DNA of 64,000 bases from Stutzerimonas stutzeri RCH2 (GTDB taxonomy: Bacteria; Pseudomonadota; Gammaproteobacteria; Pseudomonadales; Pseudomonadaceae). The stretch is taken from NCBI RefSeq assembly GCF_000327065.1, contig NC_019936.1:4492001-4556000 (forward strand), written 5' to 3'. Each line of letters starts with the position of its first letter. Position 1 is the stretch's first letter. A program made the translations under genes and the position numbers. Under the pieces are notes generated by a model that saw only the letters and a program-made list of their open reading frames with translations, searched no databases and was not told where the DNA came from. Shown piece after piece: positions 36,847 through 43,994 of the stretch.

Positions 36847-36938
36847 GCGCGCAACAGGGCCTCGCTTGCAGGCTCGGCCGGGGTTGCCAGGCTGACCGCG
36901 AAAAGGCCCGCTACCGTCAATCCGGGAGGCTCCCATGA
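36843..36938 (+). CDS. possible 31-codon coupled leader ORF between coxA and ctaG
   Basis: A GTG at 36843 overlaps the coxA stop (GTGA) and its own stop at 36936-36938 overlaps the ctaG start (ATGA). The peptide is Arg-rich with two Cys and has no recognised domain. Its exact fit between both genes suggests it could carry ribosomes from coxA to ctaG, but no upstream Shine-Dalgarno sequence is clear and chance cannot be ruled out in GC-rich DNA. Confidence 0.3.
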   Translation: MSAQQGLACRLGRGCQADREKARYRQSGRLP

Positions 36939-37510
36939 ACGAGTCGCTGCCCACTCGGCGCCTGGTCCGCCGCCTGCTGTTCGTGGTGGTCGGCATGTTC
37001 GGCTTCGGCTTTCTGCTGGTGCCGATCTACGACGTGATGTGCCAGGCCTTCGGCATCAACGGCAAGACCGCCGGCGCCTACACCGGCGTGCAGAGCGCCG
37101 ACGAAGCGCGAGCAGTGCGGGTGCAGTTTCTCGCCACCAACGCTGCCGGGATGCGCTGGGAGTTCGGTCCGCAAGCCGACCAAATCAGCGTGCACCCGGG
37201 CGCCAGCCAGGAAATCCGCTTCGTCGCCTACAACCCGACCGACAAGCCGATGACAGCCCAGGCGATTCCCAGTGTGTCGCCCTCTCGGGCCGCCGCGTAC
37301 TTCCACAAGACCGAATGCTTCTGCTTTACCCAGCAGGTGTTGCAGCCGGGCGAACGCATCGAGATGCCGGTGCGTTTCATCGTCGATCGCGATCTGCCCG
37401 CCGACGTGCACAACCTGACCCTCGCCTACACGCTGTTCGACATCACGTCCCGCCAGCCGCCGGTGGCCGTCAACGCCACATCGGCCCCGGCCAAGGAGAG
37501 TCTGCAATGA
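36935..37510 (+). CDS. ctaG: cytochrome c oxidase assembly protein CtaG (Cox11 family)
   Basis: This 191-residue protein has one N-terminal membrane helix (about 12-30) and a periplasmic copper-binding domain with the CFCF motif (KTECFCFTQQ). GGGAGG lies ahead of the ATG. Cox11 proteins deliver copper to CuB of subunit I. The gene overlaps coxC by 4 bp (ATGA). Confidence 0.95.
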   Translation: MNESLPTRRLVRRLLFVVVGMFGFGFLLVPIYDVMCQAFGINGKTAGAYTGVQSADEARAVRVQFLATNAAGMRWEFGPQADQISVHPGASQEIRFVAYNPTDKPMTAQAIPSVSPSRAAAYFHKTECFCFTQQVLQPGERIEMPVRFIVDRDLPADVHNLTLAYTLFDITSRQPPVAVNATSAPAKESLQ

Positions 37511-38403
37511 GCCAACAGACCACCCACGAGCAGTATTACGTACCTGATCAAAGCAAATGGCCGATCATCGCCACCGTTGCCCTGCTGGTGACCTTCTACG
37601 GCCTGGGCAGTTGGTTCAACGACCTCAAGGCCGGGCGCGATGAATCCAGCGGACCGATGATCTTCTTCGTCGGCGCGTTGCTGATCGCCTACATGATGTT
37701 CGGCTGGTTCGGTGCGGTGGTGAAGGAAAGTCGCGCCGGGCTGTACAGCGCACAGATGGATCGTTCGTTCCGCTGGGGCATGAGCTGGTTCATCTTCTCG
37801 GAGGTGATGTTCTTCCTCGCGTTCTTCGGCGCGCTGTTCTACATCCGCTACTGGGCCGGCCCCTGGCTCGCCGGCGAAGGCGACAAGGGCGTCAGCAACA
37901 TGCTCTGGCCCGGCTTCGAGTACAGCTGGCCGCTGCTGAACAACCCCGATCCCAAGCTCTATCCGGCGCCAGAGGGCACCATCAGTGCCTGGGGGTTGCC
38001 GTTGATCAACACCATCCTGCTGGTCAGCTCCAGCTTCACCCTGACCTGGGCGCACCACGCACTGCGCAAGAACAACCGCCAGCATCTGAAGATCGGCCTG
38101 GCGCTGACCGTACTGCTCGGCGCGGCATTCCTGATCCTGCAGATCGAGGAGTACGTGCATGCCTACACCGAACTCGGACTGACGCTGGGCTCGGGCATCT
38201 ACGGCGCGACCTTCTTCATGCTCACCGGCTTCCACGGCGCTCACGTGACCATGGGCGCGATCATCCTCACGGTGATGCTGGTGCGCATCCTGCGCGGGCA
38301 CTTCAGCCCGGAGCAGCACTTCGGTTTCGAGGCGGCGGCCTGGTACTGGCACTTCGTCGACGTGGTGTGGATTGCGTTGTTCGTCTTCGTCTATGTGATC
38401 TAG
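37507..38403 (+). CDS. coxC: cytochrome c oxidase subunit III
   Basis: The ATG at 37507 overlaps the ctaG stop and gives 298 residues. Seven hydrophobic segments and the family motifs FNDLKAGR, GMSWFIFSEVMFFLAFFGALF and LTGFHGAHVTMGAI identify subunit III. It stabilises the oxidase core in the inner membrane. It is the last plus-strand gene before the oppositely oriented DUF2909 gene. Confidence 0.96.
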   Translation: MSQQTTHEQYYVPDQSKWPIIATVALLVTFYGLGSWFNDLKAGRDESSGPMIFFVGALLIAYMMFGWFGAVVKESRAGLYSAQMDRSFRWGMSWFIFSEVMFFLAFFGALFYIRYWAGPWLAGEGDKGVSNMLWPGFEYSWPLLNNPDPKLYPAPEGTISAWGLPLINTILLVSSSFTLTWAHHALRKNNRQHLKIGLALTVLLGAAFLILQIEEYVHAYTELGLTLGSGIYGATFFMLTGFHGAHVTMGAIILTVMLVRILRGHFSPEQHFGFEAAAWYWHFVDVVWIALFVFVYVI

Positions 38404-38407
38404 CGCT

Positions 38408-38611
38408 TCAGAAACCGAAGGCGGGGCGCAGTTGCCCCGTATAGAAACCCCAGCCGATGAGCGCAACGGTCAGTGCGCTGAGGCTGACCCGGATGAACAG
38501 GGCCGTAACGACACGGGAGGTGCGGCCCTCGTCCCTGACCAGGAAGAACATCCCACTGAACAGACTGACCAGCGTGGCCACTAACAACAGAACGATCGCC
38601 GCCTTGAGCAT
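38408..38611 (-). CDS. DUF2909 twin-transmembrane protein
   Basis: This 67-residue protein has two membrane helices (about 3-25 and 38-60), with a short charged loop (VRDEGRTSRVV). It matches the DUF2909 family regularly found inside pseudomonad cox clusters between coxC and SURF1. It is on the opposite strand to the other cox genes and ends 4 bp from the coxC stop. A role in oxidase assembly is suggested only by neighbourhood. Confidence 0.82.
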   Translation of the reverse strand: MLKAAIVLLLVATLVSLFSGMFFLVRDEGRTSRVVTALFIRVSLSALTVALIGWGFYTGQLRPAFGF

Positions 38612-38681
38612 GAGCGATTCCACGACAGGGGTATTGGGGGTGGAGTATAGCCAGCCGTATCGATACATCAGGCTGCCGGCC

Positions 38682-39419
38682 ATGAGCGGCTTCAGGCCCG
38701 GGCTGCTGCCTACCCTGCTGGTACTGGCCATGCTGCCGGTACTGGTGTGGCTGGGCTTCTGGCAACTGGAGCGCGGCGAGCAGAAGCGCGATCTGCTGGC
38801 CCGTCAGGAAGCCCGTCAGCAGGCGGCACCGTTGGCCCCTAACGAAATCGAACGACTCAACGATCCAGCATTCGCCCGCATCCATCTGCAGGGTCGCTTC
38901 GATGCCGAACACAGCTTTCTGCTCGACAGCCGCACCCGCGACGGCCAGGTCGGCGTCGAGCTGCTGCAACCCTTCCGTGACGAACTCAGCGGCCGCTGGG
39001 TGATGGTCAACCGCGGCTGGATTCCCTGGCCAGACCGCCGCATAGCGCCGGCCTTCGACACGCCGGCACAGCCGTTGAAGCTCGCCGCCTGGGTCTATGT
39101 ACCGCCGGGCAAGCCGTTCGTCTTCAGCCATCGCACGGCCGAGGGCTGGCCGCGGCTGATCAACCATGTGGACATCGAGGCGATGTGGCAGCAGGCCGGC
39201 CGCGAAGGCTTGATCCATGAATTGCGCCTGGAGCCCGGGCCTAGCGCGTACCGCGCCGACTGGGTGGTGACCAGCATGAGCCCGTCGCAACACCTGGGCT
39301 ATGCCGTGCAATGGTTCGCGCTGGCCGCCGCGCTGCTGGCACTGTTTATCTACTTCGGCGTGCATCAGGCACGGGGGAAGCACAGTGGAAACGATGAATC
39401 CAACCCTTGCCGGCCATGA
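38682..39419 (+). CDS. SURF1-family oxidase assembly protein
   Basis: This 245-residue protein has N- and C-terminal membrane helices (about 8-26 and 212-232) enclosing a periplasmic domain with the SURF1 signatures LGFWQLERGEQKRDLL, GRWVMVNRGWIP and a terminal GYAVQWFALAAAL. It helps insert heme a into subunit I. Its start is only 70 bp from the divergent DUF2909 start, so both promoters must lie in that gap or within the neighbouring 5' ends. Confidence 0.92.
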   Translation: MSGFRPGLLPTLLVLAMLPVLVWLGFWQLERGEQKRDLLARQEARQQAAPLAPNEIERLNDPAFARIHLQGRFDAEHSFLLDSRTRDGQVGVELLQPFRDELSGRWVMVNRGWIPWPDRRIAPAFDTPAQPLKLAAWVYVPPGKPFVFSHRTAEGWPRLINHVDIEAMWQQAGREGLIHELRLEPGPSAYRADWVVTSMSPSQHLGYAVQWFALAAALLALFIYFGVHQARGKHSGNDESNPCRP

Positions 39420-39972
39420 GCCGAAACGTGGTCGCGGCCGGCTGCAACTGTTGCTGATCATCGGCGTGGTTTTGGGGCCGATGCTGCTGGCCTCGGCGAT
39501 GTATCGCTTCGGTTTCTGGGTACCGCAAACCCGCAGCTATGACGGTGTACTGATCGCCAACGGCCAGGACCGTGCTGCCATCGGCGTCACCGCGGCAGCC
39601 GCCGAGCGGCGCTGGGAACTGTTGGTCACCGCACCGCAGGGCTGCGAAGCGCAATGCCAGCAACTGGTCTACCTCGCCCGGCAGATCAATATCGGCCTGG
39701 CCCGTGAGGCAGCCCGCGCCAGCCACGCCCTGGCCAGCGCGACGGTCCTGGACGAGGCCTACGAGCAGCGCCTGGGCCGCGAATATCCACAGCTGCAGCG
39801 CCATGCGCTCGACGCCAGCGTGTATGCACGCAACCCCGACGCACCGGCAACACCGCAGCTATGGATCGTCGACCCACACGGCAACCTGGTGCTGCGCTAC
39901 GACGCCGAAGCCGACGGCAAAGCGATTCTCGACGACCTGAAATACCTGCTGAAGATCTCGCAGATCGGCTGA
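39385..39972 (+). CDS. membrane-anchored cox-cluster protein (PA0111-like)
   Basis: The GTG at 39385 has GGGGGAAG close upstream and overlaps the SURF1 gene by 35 bp. An ATG three codons later is the alternative. The 195-residue protein has one membrane helix (about 21-42) and a periplasmic domain with CEAQC near the position of a thioredoxin-like CxxxC and a late WIVDPHGNLVLRY, similar to SCO/thioredoxin folds. It is conserved in Pseudomonas cox loci between SURF1 and ctaA. A copper or redox assembly role is inferred. Confidence 0.78.
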   Translation: METMNPTLAGHEPKRGRGRLQLLLIIGVVLGPMLLASAMYRFGFWVPQTRSYDGVLIANGQDRAAIGVTAAAAERRWELLVTAPQGCEAQCQQLVYLARQINIGLAREAARASHALASATVLDEAYEQRLGREYPQLQRHALDASVYARNPDAPATPQLWIVDPHGNLVLRYDAEADGKAILDDLKYLLKISQIG

Positions 39973-40024
39973 CGCACTCTGCCGTTTCGCTGCGGTCCCA
40001 AACTGGCCGCCCAAGGAGAAACCG

Positions 40025-41080
40025 ATGGCCAAACCCGGATACCGCCTCGCCCTGATCGCCACGCTGCTGGCGGTGGTGGTCGTGCTGCTCGGCGCCTATA
40101 CGCGGTTGACCCACGCCGGCCTCGGCTGCCCGGACTGGCCGGGTTGCTATGGTTTTCTCGCCGTGCCGATGAGCGAGCACAAGCAGAGTCTTGCTGCGCT
40201 GCGCTTTCCCGAGGCTCCACTGGAAGTGGCCAAGGGCTGGAACGAGATGATCCATCGTTACTTCGCCGGTGCCCTGGGGCTGGTGATTCTCGCCATGGCG
40301 GTGCAGGCCGTTCGCCGCCGGACCGAACCCGGCCAACCGATGAAATTGCCGCTGCTGCTGCTCGCCGTGGTGATTGCCCAGGCCATATTCGGTATGTGGA
40401 CGGTGACCCTGCAGCTCTGGCCGCAGGTAGTCACCGCGCACCTGCTCGGTGGCTTCACCACACTCAGCCTGCTGTTCCTGCTGTGCCTGAGGCTGTCCGG
40501 CGTATTTGCTCCGTTGCCAGCCATCGACAGTCGCCTGCGTAAATTCGCCGGCTTCGCCATGCTCGCGGTGATTCTGCAGATCGCCCTCGGTGGCTGGGTC
40601 AGCAGCAACTATGCAGCGGTGGCGTGCACCGATTTCCCCACCTGCCACGGCGAATGGTGGCCGCAGATGGACTTCGCCAACGCTTTCAACCTGACCCATC
40701 ACGACATCGGGCCGAACTACCTCGGCGGCCTGCTCTACGGCGAGGCACGCACCGCCATCCACCTTACCCACCGGATCGGCGCGCTGTGCGTGACGCTGGT
40801 GTTGCTCTTGCTCGCCGCCCTGCTCTGGCGCCGCGGCCTCGGCCGGCTGGCCGGGTTGCTCGTCGCCGCGCTGGCGCTGCAGGTCGGCCTCGGTATCAGC
40901 AACGTACTGCTCAATCTGCCGCTGGCGGTCGCCGTAGCGCACAACGGTGGCGGTGCAGCGCTGCTGCTGGTGCTGGTGCTGGTCAATTACCGGCTGCGCC
41001 AGCCCGCGCATGCGGCTCGACAGACCAAGGCGGCGACGATTTCGAACACGACGGGACAGCTCGATCTGCCCCGCGCATGA
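40025..41080 (+). CDS. ctaA: heme A synthase (CtaA/Cox15)
   Basis: AAGGAG lies six bases before the ATG. The 351-residue protein has eight membrane helices with the conserved heme-ligand regions YTRLTHAGLGCPDWPGCYG, EMIHRYFAG, TAHLLGG and IHLTHRIGA, and the paired-Cys loop CTDFPTC. It converts heme O to heme A for the aa3 oxidase and works with the farnesyltransferase encoded next door. Confidence 0.95.
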   Translation: MAKPGYRLALIATLLAVVVVLLGAYTRLTHAGLGCPDWPGCYGFLAVPMSEHKQSLAALRFPEAPLEVAKGWNEMIHRYFAGALGLVILAMAVQAVRRRTEPGQPMKLPLLLLAVVIAQAIFGMWTVTLQLWPQVVTAHLLGGFTTLSLLFLLCLRLSGVFAPLPAIDSRLRKFAGFAMLAVILQIALGGWVSSNYAAVACTDFPTCHGEWWPQMDFANAFNLTHHDIGPNYLGGLLYGEARTAIHLTHRIGALCVTLVLLLLAALLWRRGLGRLAGLLVAALALQVGLGISNVLLNLPLAVAVAHNGGGAALLLVLVLVNYRLRQPAHAARQTKAATISNTTGQLDLPRA

Positions 41081-41097
41081 CCACAAGGAGAACCCCC

Positions 41098-41997
41098 ATG
41101 GCGACTCTACTCAGCGAACGCAGCGCCCAGGCCAGCTGGCGCGACTATCTGGAGCTGACCAAGCCGAAGGTGGTGCTACTGATGCTCATCACCTCGCTGG
41201 TAGGCATGTTCCTCGCCACCCGCGCCGGCGTGCCCTGGACGGTGCTGTTGTTCGGCAACCTGGGTATCGCCCTGTGTGCCGGCGGCGCGGCGGCGGTGAA
41301 CCATGTGGTGGACCGGCAGATCGACTCGGTGATGGCCCGCACCCACAAGCGGCCACTGGCCGAAGGCCGGGTCTCGCCAGCGGCGGCACTGACCTTCGCC
41401 TTCGTCCTCGGCGTCAGCGGGCTGGCCCTGCTGCTGACCTTCACCAATGCCCTCGCCGCCTGGCTGACGCTGGCCTCGCTGATCGGCTACGCGGTGATCT
41501 ATACCGGCTTTCTCAAACGCGCCACCCCGCAGAACATCGTCATCGGCGGCCTCGCCGGCGCCGCACCGCCGCTGCTCGGCTGGGTGGCGGTGACTGGCCA
41601 GGTCACCGCCGAGCCGCTGCTGCTGGTGCTGATCATCTTCGCCTGGACGCCGCCGCACTTCTGGGCCCTGGCCATCCATCGCAAGGACGAGTACGCCAAG
41701 GTCAACGTACCGATGCTGCCGGTCACCCACGGCGTGCACTACACCAAGGTGCACATCCTGCTCTACACGGTGATGCTGCTAGCGGTCAGCTTCATGCCGT
41801 TCGCCATTCACATGAGCGGCCCGCTGTACCTGGCAGCAGCGACAGTTCTGGGGGCGCGCTTCCTCTACTGGGCTATCGCGCTGTACCGCGACAGCCGGCC
41901 ACATGCGGCAATCAAGACGTTCAAATTCAGCATCTGGTACCTGTTCGCGCTGTTCATCGCGCTGCTGGTTGATCATTATCTGCTGCTCGATTTCTAA
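41098..41997 (+). CDS. cyoE: protoheme IX farnesyltransferase (heme O synthase)
   Basis: The ATG at 41098 follows AAGGAG and gives 299 residues. This UbiA-type prenyltransferase has nine membrane segments and the Asp-rich site NHVVDRQIDSVMARTHKRPL plus a second site near WTPPHFWALAIHRKDEY. It makes heme O from heme B, the substrate of CtaA upstream. It is also called ctaB. Confidence 0.95.
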   Translation: MATLLSERSAQASWRDYLELTKPKVVLLMLITSLVGMFLATRAGVPWTVLLFGNLGIALCAGGAAAVNHVVDRQIDSVMARTHKRPLAEGRVSPAAALTFAFVLGVSGLALLLTFTNALAAWLTLASLIGYAVIYTGFLKRATPQNIVIGGLAGAAPPLLGWVAVTGQVTAEPLLLVLIIFAWTPPHFWALAIHRKDEYAKVNVPMLPVTHGVHYTKVHILLYTVMLLAVSFMPFAIHMSGPLYLAAATVLGARFLYWAIALYRDSRPHAAIKTFKFSIWYLFALFIALLVDHYLLLDF

Positions 41998-42018
41998 GCA
42001 GCTGCACTAAGGACATCC

Positions 42019-42654
42019 ATGACCCGCATCCAGAAAACCGTCTTCATCCTCGTGGCGCTGATCGCGCTGGTCGTCGGGCTGACGGTTTCCAAGGTGCTCA
42101 ACAGCCAGCGTCAGCTCGACCCCACGCAGCTGCTGGATGCCGGCATCGTCCTGCTGCCGCAGAGCCGCACGGTGCCGGCGCTGAGCCTGACGGATCAGAA
42201 CGGCGAAGCGGTAAAACTGGACGAACTGGACGGGCAGTGGACGCTGCTGTTCTTCGGCTACACCTTCTGCCCGGACATCTGCCCCACTACCCTCGCCGAG
42301 CTGCGCCAGCTCAACGGCATGCTGCCGGACGCCGTGCGCGACCAGCTGCGCATCATCCTCGTCAGTGTCGATCCGAACCGCGACACACCGGCCCAGCTCA
42401 AGGAATATCTCGGCTACTTCAACGCCGGGTTTCAGGGCCTGACCGGCCCGCTGGATGATATCCAGACCCTGGCCAACGGCGTCGGCATTCCCTTCATTCC
42501 GGGGGATACCAGCAAGGAAAACTACACCGTCGACCACAGCGGCAACCTGGTGCTGATCGGCCCGGACGGTCGCCAGCAGGGCTTTATCCGCTCGCCGCTG
42601 CGGGTGCAGAAGCTGGCCGAGCAACTACCTGAGCTGCTCAAGCGCCAGCCCTGA
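42019..42654 (+). CDS. SCO1/SenC-family copper chaperone
   Basis: This 211-residue protein has an N-terminal anchor helix (about 8-28) and a thioredoxin fold with the copper-binding CPDICP motif and a later His (YTVDHSGNLVLIGPDG). It delivers copper to the CuA site of subunit II. It closes the cox assembly cluster. The gap after it (42655-42737) has no clear terminator. Confidence 0.93.
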   Translation: MTRIQKTVFILVALIALVVGLTVSKVLNSQRQLDPTQLLDAGIVLLPQSRTVPALSLTDQNGEAVKLDELDGQWTLLFFGYTFCPDICPTTLAELRQLNGMLPDAVRDQLRIILVSVDPNRDTPAQLKEYLGYFNAGFQGLTGPLDDIQTLANGVGIPFIPGDTSKENYTVDHSGNLVLIGPDGRQQGFIRSPLRVQKLAEQLPELLKRQP

Positions 42655-42737
42655 ACGTTACCTGAGGCCGCCACCGCGCAGGGCGGAGCCTGCATCCGGC
42701 TCTCGGGAAGGGCCCCTCGGTAATTGTCACGGGTTTG

Positions 42738-43925
42738 CTACGACGCTTCAGCCTCCATTACCGCATCACGCCTCGCTGCTGCCGACCGTCGCGCCGACCG
42801 CTTGCGCCACCAGATCACTACGCCGGTGACCGAAAGCACCGCGATTGCCACGCCCAGCACGGCGATCAGGATGCGCCCTGGCAATCCAAGGATGCGCCCG
42901 CCGTGGATCGCCGGTTGCAACAGGTGGAACTGCTGTCCCAGCGTGCCCTGCCCAGGAATCTCCTGCCCCAGCAAACGCCCATCAGTACCGTGGAAGAACA
43001 GCCAGGCGTTGCCCTGATTGCTGTCGTGCTCGCCGAAACCGGCGCCATAGAAGTTGTACTCGAAGCTGTAGTACAGCTCGGTGATCGCTTCGGTCAGGCC
43101 CAGATCGGCGGCGTGCTGCATGGCGTAGTCGTACGCCTGGTGGAAGTCGTAAGCGGTAGTGCCCAGCTGCTCGTTCGGCATCCGGCCGCGGGCCTCGTAG
43201 ACGCTCGCCTCAACGGGGGAGAACAGAGAGACCACCGGCTTGAACACCTGCTCCGGCAGGTTCATCGCCACGCTGCTGACCGCCACCGGTGTGAGCAGCA
43301 GCCATAGCCAAAGGCCGCCGGCGCGATGCACGTCGTGATTCATGCGCTGGCGTTTGATCTTCCAGGCCGTCCACCACTTGGAAAGGAACGGTCGCCCACG
43401 GGGAAAGGTCAGCACCAGCGAGACGAGGCAGTCGATCACCCAGGCAATCGCCACGATACCCATCAGCCACAGCCCCCAGTTGCCCGGCAGCGACAGGTTG
43501 TAGTGAAACTCGAGAATGAAGGGCACGAAGTTCTTGCGCGAGAAGCAGCATTCGCCCCAATAGCGCGTACCCACTGGCTCACCGCTCACCGCATCGAGGT
43601 AGTGCACTACCGGGCGCTCGTCATAGGGTTTGCCGGTGGCCGGATCGTTGCGCGGCACCAGCGCCATCAACGCGGCATGGCCCGGCTCGCTGGGGAACTC
43701 CATGTACCAGACCTGCATGCGCGGGTTGGCCTGCTCGACGCGCTCGACCAGCGTCCCCGGCGCCAGCACCGGCCCCTCGCTGGTGGTGTGGTAGAACTCG
43801 GGGTTGAGCCATTCGTCCAGTTCGTGGTGGAAGGCCAGGATGCTGCCGGTGATACCAGCAAGGAACAGGAATACCGCGGTGGCCAGGCCGATATAGCGGT
43901 GCACAAGCACAAGAATCGAACGCAT
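42738..43925 (-). CDS. PepSY-associated membrane protein (iron-regulated, PiuB/FoxB-like)
   Basis: The ATG at 43925 begins the family signature RSILVLVHRYIGLATAVFLFLAGITGSILAFHHELDEWLNP. The 395-residue protein has four membrane helices, with conserved His residues for possible heme or metal, and PepSY-like periplasmic segments. Members next to siderophore receptors are thought to release iron from siderophores by reduction. It lies just downstream of the TonB receptor on the same strand, with a hairpin between them. Confidence 0.85.
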   Translation of the reverse strand: MRSILVLVHRYIGLATAVFLFLAGITGSILAFHHELDEWLNPEFYHTTSEGPVLAPGTLVERVEQANPRMQVWYMEFPSEPGHAALMALVPRNDPATGKPYDERPVVHYLDAVSGEPVGTRYWGECCFSRKNFVPFILEFHYNLSLPGNWGLWLMGIVAIAWVIDCLVSLVLTFPRGRPFLSKWWTAWKIKRQRMNHDVHRAGGLWLWLLLTPVAVSSVAMNLPEQVFKPVVSLFSPVEASVYEARGRMPNEQLGTTAYDFHQAYDYAMQHAADLGLTEAITELYYSFEYNFYGAGFGEHDSNQGNAWLFFHGTDGRLLGQEIPGQGTLGQQFHLLQPAIHGGRILGLPGRILIAVLGVAIAVLSVTGVVIWWRKRSARRSAAARRDAVMEAEAS

Positions 43926-43956
43926 CGTCGGTTGTCCGTATTTCAGAAAGCACAAA

Positions 43957-43981
43957 GCCGCCGGCCTTTGGGGCCGGCGGC
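43957..43981 (-). terminator. hairpin after the TonB receptor gene
   Basis: GCCGCCGGCC and GGCCGGCGGC form a 10-bp stem with a five-base loop in the gap between the receptor stop and the PepSY gene. The downstream minus-strand sequence is only moderately T-rich (CTTTGTGCTTTC), so termination may be partial. Confidence 0.55.
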
Positions 43982-43994
43982 AGCTCAGCGTTGA

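Noticed and set aside
34045..36996. A 983-codon minus-strand open frame rich in His, Asp and Gln opposite coxB and coxA
   Set aside because: It is a mirror of high-GC coding sequence. The plus strand encodes complete, well-conserved oxidase subunits, and the antisense product is low-complexity with no family motif.
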